Positions 18,499 through 29,482 of a stretch of DNA of 64,000 nt are shown here, piece by piece; the first letter of the stretch is position 1; each line of letters opens with the position of its first letter. Source of the stretch: Pseudoxanthomonas composti (GTDB lineage Bacteria; Pseudomonadota; Gammaproteobacteria; Xanthomonadales; Xanthomonadaceae); NCBI RefSeq assembly GCF_004122095.1, contig NZ_SAWZ01000005.1:326822-390821 (forward strand), read 5' to 3'. Position numbers and translations under genes: made by a program. A model generated the notes under the pieces. It saw only the letters and a list, made by a program, of their open reading frames with translations. It made no database searches and was not told the DNA's origin.

Positions 18499-19578
18499 TT
18501 AGTTCTGGACGTTCAGCTCGGTACGACGGTTACGCGCACGGCCTTCGGCGGTGTCGTTGGTGTCGATCGGGCGGCTCTCGCCGTAGCCGATCGGACCGAC
18601 CAGACGCGAAGCGTCCACGCCGTTGCTGGTCAGGTAGTCGTACACGGTCTTGGCGCGACGCTCGGACAGCTTCTGGTTGTAGGCGTCGGTACCGACCGAG
18701 TCGGTGTGACCGGCGACTTCGACCTTCAGCTCGGGGTAGCGCTTCAGGATCTCGGTGGCCTCGGACAGGATGCTGACGGCATCCGGACGCAGGGTGGCCT
18801 TGTCGAAATCGAAGTTCACGCCCTTCAGGTCGATCGAGACCGGCACCGGGCAGCCGTCCGGACCGATGGTCTGGCCAGCCTGCGAACCGGGGCACTTGTC
18901 GTCGCAGTTGTTCACGCCGTCACCGTCGTCGTCCAGATCGGCGCAGGTGGTGGTCGGCGGCGGCGGCGGCGGCGGCGGAGCGGCTTCGGCGCGGGTGCCC
19001 AGCGGGATCACGACGCCGACCGAGGCCAGCACGTCACCGAAGTAATCTTCGTCCGGAGCGGCAACGCTCTGGTCGTCAAAGGAAGCGCGGTAGGCGACCT
19101 CGGCGCGCACGCCGACACGCTTCTCCAGGGTGGTCTGCAGACCGACGCCGACCTTGGCGGCGAAGTTGCCGTCCTTGCGGTCGATCGGGCCGCCGATACC
19201 GGCCGAGTACTCTTCCTCAGAGCGCTGGTAGCCCAGGCCCATCAGCACGTAGGGGTTCCAGCCACGGCCTTCGGAGATGAAGTGGCGACGCAGATCCAGC
19301 GAGGCGCCGTACTGGCTCCAGTTCAGATCCTTGTTGGCTTCGAAGTTCGGGTTCTGATAGTTCAGTTCGAAATCCAGCGACCAGTTCGGGCTGACGAACT
19401 TGCCCAGGCCGATGCTGCCGAACGGCGCGTCGTCGGTCAGACGGTCGCTGTCCTGGAAGTTGTAACCAACGGCGCCGGTCAGGTACCAACGATCATCGAA
19501 ATCGGTCTCCTGAGCGGAGGCGGCGTGCGCAACGCTCATGCCGGCAATCAAGGCGGCGCAGAGGAGTTTCTTGTTCAT
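18499..19578 (-). CDS. ompA: OmpA family outer-membrane protein
   Basis: A 359-residue porin-like protein tethering outer membrane to cell wall. It has a signal peptide (cleaved near AASA/QET), an eight-strand barrel (about 25-195), a hinge of eight prolines (about 201-209), a short calcium-binding TSP3-like repeat (DLDDDGDGVNNCDDKCP) and an OmpA C-terminal peptidoglycan-binding domain (NFDFDKATL, GHTDSVGTDAYNQKLSERRA). The gene has a strong ribosome site (TAGGAGCAATAC before ATG) and its own terminator, fitting a highly expressed single gene. Confidence 0.95.
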   Translation of the reverse strand: MNKKLLCAALIAGMSVAHAASAQETDFDDRWYLTGAVGYNFQDSDRLTDDAPFGSIGLGKFVSPNWSLDFELNYQNPNFEANKDLNWSQYGASLDLRRHFISEGRGWNPYVLMGLGYQRSEEEYSAGIGGPIDRKDGNFAAKVGVGLQTTLEKRVGVRAEVAYRASFDDQSVAAPDEDYFGDVLASVGVVIPLGTRAEAAPPPPPPPPTTTCADLDDDGDGVNNCDDKCPGSQAGQTIGPDGCPVPVSIDLKGVNFDFDKATLRPDAVSILSEATEILKRYPELKVEVAGHTDSVGTDAYNQKLSERRAKTVYDYLTSNGVDASRLVGPIGYGESRPIDTNDTAEGRARNRRTELNVQN

Positions 19579-22179
<2,601 letters not shown>

Positions 22180-22264
22180 GGGCAAGCCAGCAACGCTTGG
22201 TGGGCGCGGTGAAAAGTGCGGCGCATCACGAATTCGAGGCCATCGAACGGCCACCAAGTCAAGC

Positions 22265-22454
22265 CGGACCGTTCAGTCCGTGTTGGGAACCGCGCCCGTA
22301 CCGTGCGCCAACTTTCTCACCGGCCCGCCACCCAGTACGGCGAGCCGGTTCGGTCTCCCTCCTCGATTGAGACCGAACACCGGGCAGCCCGCGTGTTGGC
22401 TGCCTCCCCATGACGCCCTGCCACGTCATCGGCCTTCCCCAGCTTGTTATGGGG
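22265..22454 (+). ncRNA. Candidate structured RNA with serial hairpins
   Basis: Six or seven stem-loops follow one another: 22265-22280 (CGGAC/GTCCG), 22282-22312 (GTTGG..CGCGC/GTGCG..CCAAC), 22345-22383 (CCGGTTCGGTCTC / GAGACCGAACACCGG, loop CCTCCTCGATT), 22383-22404 (GGCAGCC/GGCTGCC), 22411-22428 (TGACG/CGTCA, loop CCCTGCCA) and 22437-22454 (CCCCA/TGGGG). Loops and linkers are C-rich (CCCTCC, CTCCCC), able to pair with Shine-Dalgarno-like sequence. It ends 40 bp before the SleB-type gene. It may be a small RNA or the leader of that gene. No known riboswitch fold is recognised. Confidence 0.45.
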
Positions 22455-22494
22455 TTGGACACGATGCTGTGGCCAAGACGGAGCAAGGAGTCTC

Positions 22495-22953
22495 ATGAAA
22501 CTGGCCTGGATCCTGTGGTTGTCGCAATTGCTGCCGCAACCCGCCGCCGATTCGCTGTGCCTTTCCACCACGGTCTACCTGGAAGCGCGCGACCAGTCCG
22601 TCCGCGGCCAGCAGGCCGTCGCCGAAGTCGCCCTGCGCCGCCTGGAAAGCGGCCTGTGGGGCAACTCGATGTGCGATGTGGTCACTGCGCGCAAGCAGTT
22701 TGCCCCCGCCCTGGTCTCGCCCGGCACGCGCCTGGGCAATTCCAATGCATGGAACCGCTCGGTCGATGTCGCCCTCAAGGCGGAGCAGAACTGGGCGCTG
22801 CCGGCGGGCGAGCGCAAGGAGATCGTGCCGGGGGCGAGTCACTTCGCCGCCCACGCCATCGCCAGCCCGAGCTGGCGTAACTCCTACCAGGTGGCGACCA
22901 TTGGCGATCACACGTTCTATCGCGTACAGAAGCTGAGCCCTCGTTCTTCCTGA
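22495..22953 (+). CDS. SleB-type cell wall hydrolase
   Basis: A 152-residue protein of the Hydrolase_2 (SleB/CwlJ) family. The short hydrophobic N-terminus (MKLAWILWLSQLLPQPAA) is a probable signal peptide. The core has the family pattern of a Glu after YLEARDQSVRGQQAVAEV and a later HTFYRV end. Spore-cortex members are lytic transglycosylases; the non-spore homologues are presumed to remodel periplasmic peptidoglycan. The start at 22495 has a strong ribosome site (GGAGCAAGGAG). The preceding 230 bases are highly structured. Confidence 0.85.
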   Translation: MKLAWILWLSQLLPQPAADSLCLSTTVYLEARDQSVRGQQAVAEVALRRLESGLWGNSMCDVVTARKQFAPALVSPGTRLGNSNAWNRSVDVALKAEQNWALPAGERKEIVPGASHFAAHAIASPSWRNSYQVATIGDHTFYRVQKLSPRSS

Positions 22954-22982
22954 CCCACGCCTGCGACTTGCCGCGATAACGC

Positions 22983-23008
22983 GATGCCCGGCCTGCTTGC
23001 CGGGCATC
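22983..23008 (+). terminator. Terminator after the hydrolase gene
   Basis: A perfect 10-bp stem (GATGCCCGGC / GCCGGGCATC) with a six-base loop lies 30 bp past the stop and is followed by TTCGTTTTGG. This is an intrinsic terminator for the plus strand. Confidence 0.88.
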
Positions 23009-23467
23009 TTCGTTTTGGTCAACGTATCTTCCGCACCGAAGATCAGCCGCCTGCAAAGAGCAGCGTCGGCAGGTGCGATGCGCATGTATCAACCCGGAGA
23101 TGCCATGCAGATGCGAGTTCGCATCGGCGTCGATGCATGTCCGCACGTGTTTTCGGCGACGAGCCAAGTGCACATGCCGCATAGAAGCGGCTTCAGCTGC
23201 GCACTGACTGGCCCGGCAGAGTGACTTCGCGGCGAAGCGGAATCGAATCTGCTCTTTTCACCAAGACCAAGCTGCGTGCGCTTTGTTCTGTGGGAGCGGC
23301 TTCAGCCGCGAATGGGCTTGCCCGGTAAAGCCCCATTCGCGGCTGAAGCCGCTCCCCTAGGATGTATCAAGATGGCTTGGAACTTCCGCAACTTGCCGCG
23401 CTGGCATCGCGGTGGCAATGCCAGCGGCTATGCTCGGCAACCTTTTCCGCCATCGAGAGATTTCAGC
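23009..23467. other. Intergenic region without gene
   Basis: Between the terminator and the GST gene I see no coding sequence. It contains the second REP-like palindrome (23289-23357). Around 23182-23235 there is a decayed half-copy (GAAGCGGCTTCAGCTGCG .. CTTCGCGGCGAAGCGG). Confidence 0.6.
23289..23357. repeat. REP-like palindrome (copy 2)
   Basis: The left arm TGTGGGAGCGGCTTCAGCC and right arm GGCTGAAGCCGCTCCCCTA are nearly exact complements, with AATGGGCTTG / AAGCCCCATT pairing inside. The outer arms are the same as in the copy at 7805-7874, and only the middle differs. It sits upstream of the GST gene. Confidence 0.88.
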
Positions 23468-24079
23468 ATGAAGCTGTACACCAAGCCCGGTGCCTGTTCG
23501 ACCGCCGACCACATCGCGCTGCAATGGTCCGGCCTGCCGTTCGAGTTCCAGGCCTTGAATGCCGAGGAGATGAAGGCGCCGGCTTACCTGGCGATCAATC
23601 CGGCCGGCAGCGTCCCGACCCTGGTCGATGGGGACTTCGTGCTGACGCAGAACGCGGCCATCCTGGGCTACATCGCCGATCTGGCCCCGCAGGCCGGCCT
23701 GAGCGGCGATGGCTCGCCGCGGCAGCGGGCCGAGGCGCAGCGCTGGCTGTCCTTCGTCAATGCCGATCTGCACCCGGCCTTTACCCCGATGTTCGGGCCG
23801 GCCCGGTTCCTGGCCGATGCCGCGCAGCACGATGCCTTGCGTGCCACGGCGCGCGAGCGCGTGCGCACGCTGTTCGCGCGCGCCGAGGCGCAGCTGCAGG
23901 GACGCGACTGGCTGACCGGTTTCCGCAGCGTGGCCGACCCGTATCTCTACATCACCTTGCGCTGGGCCGAGCGCACCGGCGTGGACCTGTCGGACATGCC
24001 CAACCTGGCCGCGTTCCGCGCGCGCATGGACGCCGATGCCGGCGTGCAGGCCGCACTCAAGGCCGAAGGCGTGATCTGA
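23468..24079 (+). CDS. Glutathione S-transferase
   Basis: A 203-residue cytosolic GST. The N-terminal thioredoxin-like half is of the beta-class type (MKLYTKPGACSTADHIAL) with the cysteine and nearby Ser typical of bacterial beta GSTs, followed by NPAGSVPTLVDGD and the QNAAILGYIAD glutathione-binding turn. The helical C-terminal half ends at the normal length. It would conjugate glutathione to electrophiles or reduce peroxides; the substrate is unknown. A terminator follows at 24102-24129. Confidence 0.93.
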   Translation: MKLYTKPGACSTADHIALQWSGLPFEFQALNAEEMKAPAYLAINPAGSVPTLVDGDFVLTQNAAILGYIADLAPQAGLSGDGSPRQRAEAQRWLSFVNADLHPAFTPMFGPARFLADAAQHDALRATARERVRTLFARAEAQLQGRDWLTGFRSVADPYLYITLRWAERTGVDLSDMPNLAAFRARMDADAGVQAALKAEGVI

Positions 24080-24101
24080 AGCGCGGCGTCAGCCCACGCA
24101 T

Positions 24102-24129
24102 GAACAAGGCCGCTCACGCGGCGTTGTTC
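24102..24129 (+). terminator. Terminator of the GST gene
   Basis: GAACAAGGCCGC / GCGGCGTTGTTC forms a stem with a TCAC loop and one small internal mismatch, followed by GTTTGCG. A second stem (GCCCGTG / CACGGGC, 24141-24161) next to the convergent beta-glucosidase stop may serve the other strand. Confidence 0.75.
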
Positions 24130-24169
24130 GTTTGCGCCCTGCCCGTGCGCCCGGCACGGGCCTGCCGGC

Positions 24170-26452
24170 TTATTGCACGGTGAAGCTGCCATGCGCGCCA
24201 TCGGCTTCGGCCGAGGGCGCGACCCACACGTCGAACACGCCGGCTTCCACCACCGGCTTGAGGTCCCAGCCGATGAAGGCCAGGTCCTGCCCGCGCAGCG
24301 TGAAACGCACGGTCTGCGAGGCACCGGCGGCCAGGGCGACCTTGCGGTAGTCCTTCAGCTCGCGCACCGGGCGGGTGATGCTGGCGGCGCGGTCGTGCAC
24401 ATAGAGCTGCACCACCTCCTCCACCGCGCGCGTGCCGCGGTTGCGGACTTCGGCCGAGACTTCGATGGTGCCGTCTGCCGCCATCGACTTGCCGCTGAGC
24501 GTGAGCTTGCCGTACTCGACATCGCCGTAGGTCAGGCCGTGGCCGAAGGGAAACAGCGCGCTGTTGGGGATGCCGCGGTAGTGCGTCTTGAACGGCTCCA
24601 GCTTCTCGCCCTCGGGGTTGGGACGACCGGTGGGCTTGTGGTCGTAGTAGTACGGCACCTGCCCCGGCTGGCGCGGGAAGCTGACCGGCAGGCGGCCCGA
24701 GGGGCTGGCTTCGCCGAACAACACATCAGCCAGCGCCTGCCCTGACGCCGAGCCCAGGAACCAGCTCACCAGGATCGCAGGCGCCTCCAGCGTGGCCCCC
24801 TCCAAGGCCAAGGCGCGGCCATTGCTGAGCACGATCACCAGCGGCTTGCCGGTGGCGGCGACCGCTTCGATCAAAGCCTGCTGCGGGGCCGGCATGACGA
24901 TGGCCGTGCGCGACTGCGCCTCGCCCGATTGCTGCAGCGATTCGCCCACCGCCATCACCACCACGTCGGCATTGTTCGCCGCGGCCACCGCCTCTTCCAC
25001 GCCGCCGGGCAAGGCCTCTTCGAAATCGCTGCCATCGACCACGGTCAGCTGCGAGGCATCGGCCATCAGCCCGCGCATGCCGGTGGCCAGGTCGGCCTTG
25101 CTGTCATCACCGGCGAACAGCACCCAGGGGCCGCGCGTCTGCTCCCAGTTGCGCGCCATCGGACCGATCAGCGCAATGCGCTGGCCGCTGCGCTTGAGCG
25201 GCAGCAGCTTGCGCTCGTTCTTCAGCAGCACCACCGACTTGACCGCCGCCTCGCGGGCCAGCGCCAGCGTTTCCGGCGTGCGCTGCGCAGCCTGGGCGCG
25301 CTTGCGGTCCATGCGGTGATAGGGGTCGTCGAACAGGCCCAGCGCCGCCTTGAACTGCAGCACACGGCGCACCGCGGTGTCGACCTTCTCCAGCGGCAGC
25401 TTGCCCTCGCGCACCAGTTCGGGCACGTACTTCAGGTACAGCCCGCTCTGCATGCTCATGTCCACGCCGGCCAGCAGCGCCAGGCGCGCGGCGTCCTTCT
25501 CATCGGTGGCGTAGCCGTGCAGGATCAGCTCGTTGTCGCCGGTGTAGTCCGACACCACCAGCCCGCTGAAATTCCACTCACCACGCAGCACCTGGTCCAG
25601 CAGCCAGGCATTGCCATGCGCGGGCACGCCGGAGATCTCGTTGAAGGCGGCCATCGTGGTGAGCGCACCGGCATCGAAGCCGGCCTGGAACGGCGGGAAG
25701 TAGGTCTGGCGCAGCGTGCGCTCGGACACGTCGACCGTGTTGTAGTCCAGGCCGCCTTCAGCGGCGCCATAGGCCGCAAAATGCTTGGGACATGCTGCCA
25801 CCGCGTCGTTGCGAGCGATGCCATCGCCCTGGAACCCGCGCACGCGCGCCTGGGCCATGCGCTTGCCCAGCAGCAGGTCCTCGCCACTGCCCTCCACGCT
25901 GCGCCCCCAGCGCGCGTCGCGGGCGATATCCACCATCGGCGCGAAGGTCCAGTCGATGCCGACCGCACTGGCCTCCAGCGCCGCGGCACGGGCGGTGCGG
26001 CGTGCCAGGTCCGGATCGAAGCTGGCGGCCTCGCCCAGCGGCACCGGGAAGATGGTGCGGAAGCCATGGATGACGTCGGCCGCGAACAGCATCGGAATCT
26101 TCAGCCGGCTCTTCAGGGCCTCGCGCTGCAGCTGGCGATGCCAGTCCACATCCGAGCCGTTGAACACGCCAGTCAGGTGCCCGGCACGCGCCTCGGTGAG
26201 CTGCTGACCGGTGCGCTGCTGGGCGGCGGCAGGATTGGCCGCGGCCGCTTCCTTGCTGGTGAAAGAAGAAGCCATCAGCGTCAGCTGACCGGCCTTCTCT
26301 TCCAGCGTCATCTTGGCGATCAAGCCATCGATGAAGGCCGAGCGCTCGGCGTCGGCCATCGGCCCCAGGGCCAGGCCCATCGGCATGCGCGACATCAGGG
26401 CAAGGGAACTGGCGCCAAGCAGCAGCGAGCGGCGCGTCATACGGGCTTTCAT
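24170..26452 (-). CDS. bglX: Periplasmic beta-glucosidase, GH3 family
   Basis: A 760-residue GH3 hydrolase releasing terminal beta-glucose or xylose units from oligosaccharides. The N-terminus (KARMTRRSLLLGASSLALMS) carries a twin-arginine motif, so export through Tat is likely. The catalytic domain has AACPKHFAAYG, and the nucleophile Asp is in LVVSDYTGDNELI. The second GH3 domain (FLGSASGQALADVLFGEASP) and a fibronectin-III-like end (RPVRELKDYRKVAL) follow. The ATG at 26452 is used instead of a GTG at 26476. A LacI-type operator lies 42 bp upstream. It is one gene on its own. Confidence 0.93.
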   Translation of the reverse strand: MKARMTRRSLLLGASSLALMSRMPMGLALGPMADAERSAFIDGLIAKMTLEEKAGQLTLMASSFTSKEAAAANPAAAQQRTGQQLTEARAGHLTGVFNGSDVDWHRQLQREALKSRLKIPMLFAADVIHGFRTIFPVPLGEAASFDPDLARRTARAAALEASAVGIDWTFAPMVDIARDARWGRSVEGSGEDLLLGKRMAQARVRGFQGDGIARNDAVAACPKHFAAYGAAEGGLDYNTVDVSERTLRQTYFPPFQAGFDAGALTTMAAFNEISGVPAHGNAWLLDQVLRGEWNFSGLVVSDYTGDNELILHGYATDEKDAARLALLAGVDMSMQSGLYLKYVPELVREGKLPLEKVDTAVRRVLQFKAALGLFDDPYHRMDRKRAQAAQRTPETLALAREAAVKSVVLLKNERKLLPLKRSGQRIALIGPMARNWEQTRGPWVLFAGDDSKADLATGMRGLMADASQLTVVDGSDFEEALPGGVEEAVAAANNADVVVMAVGESLQQSGEAQSRTAIVMPAPQQALIEAVAATGKPLVIVLSNGRALALEGATLEAPAILVSWFLGSASGQALADVLFGEASPSGRLPVSFPRQPGQVPYYYDHKPTGRPNPEGEKLEPFKTHYRGIPNSALFPFGHGLTYGDVEYGKLTLSGKSMAADGTIEVSAEVRNRGTRAVEEVVQLYVHDRAASITRPVRELKDYRKVALAAGASQTVRFTLRGQDLAFIGWDLKPVVEAGVFDVWVAPSAEADGAHGSFTVQ

Positions 26453-26493
26453 GGGGCATCCTTGGGCAAGCGGCACGGCCGCGAGCGCGACCG

Positions 26494-26507
26494 GTGAAAA
26501 CGTTTAC
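26494..26507. promoter_or_regulatory. LacI-family operator upstream of bglX
   Basis: GTGAAAACGTTTAC is a near-perfect palindrome centred on AAACGTTT; read on the minus strand it is GTAAACGTTTTCAC. LacI/GalR regulators bind sites of this kind with a central CG. It is 42 bp before the beta-glucosidase start, a fitting place for a sugar-responsive repressor. The regulator gene is not in the window. Confidence 0.7.
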
Positions 26508-26667
26508 GGTAACCACCGCCCCAGGCGAAGGCATGACGCACTGCAGCGAAAACGCGCCGACCTACTGTTGACAAGCGTCGAGCGCCATCGCCGGGCGGCC
26601 GATACTGCCCTACAAAGCGGCGATTCAACGAAACGCCGCTTGCGCCTGATCGAGACCGGACCTGCGC

Positions 26668-27819
26668 TCAGCGCTGGTCGATCGGCACGAAGGTCTGATC
26701 TTCCGGGCCGGTGTAGTTGGCGCTGGGGCGAATGATCTTGCCGTCGATGCGCTGCTCGATCACATGCGCGCTCCACCCCGCGGTGCGGGCGATGACGAAC
26801 AGCGGCGTGAACATCGCCGTCGGCACCCCCATCATGTGGTAGCTGACCGCGCTGAACCAGTCCAGGTTGGGGAACATCTTCTTGATGTCCCACATCACCG
26901 ACTCCAGGCGCTCTGCGATGTCGTACATCTTCATGCTGCCCTGCTCTTCGGACAGCTCCCTGGCGACCTGCTTGATGACCTTGTTGCGCGGATCGCTGAC
27001 GGTGTAGACCGGGTGACCGAAACCGATGACCACCTCCTTGCGCTCCACCCGCGCGCGGATGTCGGCTTCGGCCTCGTCCGGGCTGTCGTAGCGCTTCTGC
27101 ACTTCGAAGGCCACTTCATTGGCGCCGCCGTGCTTAGGCCCACGCAAGGCGCCGATGCCGCCGCAGATGGCGCTGTACATGTCGCTGCCGGTGCCGGCAA
27201 CGACACGGCTGGTGAAGGTCGAGGCGTTGAACTCATGCTCGGCATACAGCACCAGCGAGGTGTGCATGGCCTTGACCCAGGACTCGGCCGGCTTCTTCCC
27301 GTGCAGCAGGTGCAGGAAATGCCCACCGATGGAGTCGTCATCGGTCTCCACCTCGATGCGCTTGCCGTTGAAAGCGAAGTGATACCAGTACAGCAGCATC
27401 GACCCGAGGCTGGCCATCAGCTTGTCGGCGATGTCGCGCGCACCGGGATGATTGTGGTCGTCCTTCTCCGGCAGCACGCAGCCGAGCACCGACACGCCGG
27501 TACGCATGACATCCATCGGATGCGCGCTGGGCGGCAGCTGTTCCAGCGCGGTCTTCACCGCCGCAGGTAAGCCGCGCAGCATCTTCAGCTTGGCCTTGTA
27601 GCCGCGCAGCTCGGCCTTGGTCGGCAGCTTGCCATGCACCAGCAGGTAGGCGATTTCCTCGAACTCGCTCTTGGCCAGGTCCAGGATGTCGTAGCCGCGG
27701 TAGTGCAGGTCGTTGCCGCTGCGTCCCACGGTGCACAGAGCGGTGTTGCCCGCCGGGGTCCCGGACAGGGCGACGGATTTCTTGGGCTTGAAGCCGGTGG
27801 CGGTGGTGGTGTCTGACAT
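26668..27819 (-). CDS. prpC: 2-methylcitrate synthase PrpC
   Basis: PrpC condenses propionyl-CoA with oxaloacetate to 2-methylcitrate. It has 383 residues with the citrate synthase catalytic set: His195 (AEHEFNAST), His230 (GPKHGGAN), His269 (GFGHPVY) and Asp320 (PNLDWFS). Context (prpB upstream, prpE nearby) separates it from GltA. The ATG at 27819 has a strong ribosome site (GGGAGGAAACACC). It is the third gene of a minus-strand run prpB-DUF1003-prpC. No terminator is obvious before bglX. Confidence 0.95.
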   Translation of the reverse strand: MSDTTTATGFKPKKSVALSGTPAGNTALCTVGRSGNDLHYRGYDILDLAKSEFEEIAYLLVHGKLPTKAELRGYKAKLKMLRGLPAAVKTALEQLPPSAHPMDVMRTGVSVLGCVLPEKDDHNHPGARDIADKLMASLGSMLLYWYHFAFNGKRIEVETDDDSIGGHFLHLLHGKKPAESWVKAMHTSLVLYAEHEFNASTFTSRVVAGTGSDMYSAICGGIGALRGPKHGGANEVAFEVQKRYDSPDEAEADIRARVERKEVVIGFGHPVYTVSDPRNKVIKQVARELSEEQGSMKMYDIAERLESVMWDIKKMFPNLDWFSAVSYHMMGVPTAMFTPLFVIARTAGWSAHVIEQRIDGKIIRPSANYTGPEDQTFVPIDQR

Positions 27820-27850
27820 GGTGTTTCCTCCCGATGGTGGCATTGACGCG

Positions 27851-28453
27851 TCAGCGCTGGTCCGACGGCGGTGTGCGCTGGGCCAGCAGCTGCTGCAGCA
27901 TCTGGATCTGCTGGTTTTGCAGCTCCACCAGCGCGGCCCAGTCCTGCTCGCGCAGCTGGTTGAGCTTTTCGTGTACCTGCAGGATCTCCAGCTCGGCCTT
28001 CACGTTGACCTGGTAGTCGTTCTCCGCGCGCAGGCGGTCGGCCGAGGCCTGCCGGTTCTGGCTCATCATGATGATGGGCGCCTGGATCGCCGCCAGGCAC
28101 GACAGGCACAGGTTGAGCAGGATGTAGGGGTATGGATCGAAGGCCTTGGCCAGCACCAGGCTGTTGAGCGCCATCCACACCGCCAGGAACACGCCGAAGG
28201 CGATGATGAAGCGCCAGCTGCCGCCCACCGCGGCGACCTTGTCGGCCACGCGCTCGCCGAAGCTGCGGCCCTGATCGAACTCCCGGTCGACATTGCGCGC
28301 GACCTGGCGCCGCGAAATGAAGCGCTCCACGATCGCGCGTTCTTCTTCCTGCAGGGTGTCCAGCTCGCGCTGCAGCAGCTGGCGGGCGGTCTGGCGCCGG
28401 TCGATGCGGCTACGGTGCCTGGATTCGGAGGTCGGCGGGTGCGGCGTGTTCAT
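27851..28453 (-). CDS. DUF1003 membrane protein
   Basis: A 200-residue protein with the DUF1003 pattern: a basic and acidic N-terminal half ([20 protein letters not shown]), two membrane segments ([20 protein letters not shown] and [20 protein letters not shown]) joined by the family-typical DPYPY turn, then MSQNRQA and a C-terminal coiled coil (about 150-195). Function is unknown. It is inserted between prpB and prpC with gaps of 33 and 31 bases, so it should be co-expressed with propionate catabolism, though no link to that pathway is established. Confidence 0.88.
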   Translation of the reverse strand: MNTPHPPTSESRHRSRIDRRQTARQLLQRELDTLQEEERAIVERFISRRQVARNVDREFDQGRSFGERVADKVAAVGGSWRFIIAFGVFLAVWMALNSLVLAKAFDPYPYILLNLCLSCLAAIQAPIIMMSQNRQASADRLRAENDYQVNVKAELEILQVHEKLNQLREQDWAALVELQNQQIQMLQQLLAQRTPPSDQR

Positions 28454-28486
28454 GGCGTGCGCGATCGCGGGCTGGGGGGAGGCCGA

Positions 28487-29374
28487 TCATGCGCGCTTGG
28501 TGGCGAACAATGCATCCAGCTTGCCTTCGAAGGCGTGGTAGCCGATGCGCTCGTACAGCTCCTCGCGGGTCTGCATGGTGTCGATGACCGCCTTCTGGTG
28601 GCCCTCACGACGGATGCTTTCGTAGACCTGCTCGGCGGCCTTGTTCATGGCCCGGAACGCCGACAGCGGATACAGCTGGATCCCGACGCCGACACTGGCC
28701 AGCTCCTCGCGCGTGAACAAGGGGGTGGCCCCGAACTCGGTGATGTTGGCCAGCACCGGCACCTTCACCGCCTCGACGAAACGGCGGTAGGTCTCCAGGT
28801 CGTAGGAGGCCTCGGCGAAGATGCCATCGGCACCGGCTTCAACGCAGGCGATGGCGCGCTCGATGGCCTTGTCCACGCCCTCGACCTGGATCGCATCGGT
28901 GCGCGCGATCAGGAAGAACTGCGGATCGGTCTTGGCATCGGCCGCGGCCTTGATGCGATCGACCATCTCGGCCTGGGAGACGATCTCCTTGCCTGGGCGG
29001 TGCCCGCAGCGCTTGGCGCCCACCTGGTCCTCGAGGTGGCAGGCGGCCGCGCCAGCCTTGATCAGCGACTTCACCGTACGCTCGATGTTGAAGGCGCTGG
29101 CGCCGAACCCGGTATCGATATCCACCATCAGCGGCAGGTCGCAGACATCGGTGATGCGGCGGGTGTCGATCAACACGTCTTCCAGCGTGTTGATGCCCAG
29201 GTCCGGCATGCCCAGCGAGCCGGCGGCCACGCCGCCGCCGGACAGGTAGATCGCCTTGTAGCCGGCGCGCTTGGCCAGCAGCGCGTGGTTGGCGTTGATC
29301 GCGCCGATCACCTGCAGAGGGGACTCGGCGGCCAGGGCGGCGCGGAAGCGCGCGCCTGCGGACGGGATGGACAT
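28487..29374 (-). CDS. prpB: Methylisocitrate lyase PrpB
   Basis: PrpB cleaves 2-methylisocitrate to pyruvate and succinate, the last step of the methylcitrate cycle. The 295 residues match E. coli PrpB in length (296) and in motifs: [17 protein letters not shown], the metal site DIDTGFG, the catalytic-loop Cys in [10 protein letters not shown] and ARTDA. The ribosome site GAAGGAGGCCCC precedes the ATG. It is the first gene of the minus-strand run and is divergent from the HTH-citrate synthase gene across 108 bp. Confidence 0.96.
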   Translation of the reverse strand: MSIPSAGARFRAALAAESPLQVIGAINANHALLAKRAGYKAIYLSGGGVAAGSLGMPDLGINTLEDVLIDTRRITDVCDLPLMVDIDTGFGASAFNIERTVKSLIKAGAAACHLEDQVGAKRCGHRPGKEIVSQAEMVDRIKAAADAKTDPQFFLIARTDAIQVEGVDKAIERAIACVEAGADGIFAEASYDLETYRRFVEAVKVPVLANITEFGATPLFTREELASVGVGIQLYPLSAFRAMNKAAEQVYESIRREGHQKAVIDTMQTREELYERIGYHAFEGKLDALFATKRA

Positions 29375-29445
29375 GGGGCCTCCTTCGAACTTGCACGGTG
29401 CCGCCGGTGCGGCAGGACGGCGAGGAATCTGGCACTCTTCAACAC

Positions 29446-29474
29446 GTTGATCAATCTTGATTCCATCAATCAAC
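29446..29474. promoter_or_regulatory. Palindromic operator candidate in the prpB divergent region
   Basis: GTTGATCAATC and CCATCAATCAAC form an imperfect 29-bp inverted repeat built from four GAT/ATC blocks. It lies 9 bp before the ATG of the HTH-citrate synthase gene and 71 bp from prpB. It is the only AT-rich palindrome in the 108-bp gap. Location and symmetry make it the likely binding site for the regulator encoded next to it. This is inferred. Confidence 0.6.
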
Positions 29475-29482
29475 GCATCTTC

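Noticed and set aside
22180..22494. Cobalamin, glycine or c-di-GMP riboswitch before the SleB-type gene
   Set aside because: None of the conserved cores I know for these classes can be placed on the stems seen.
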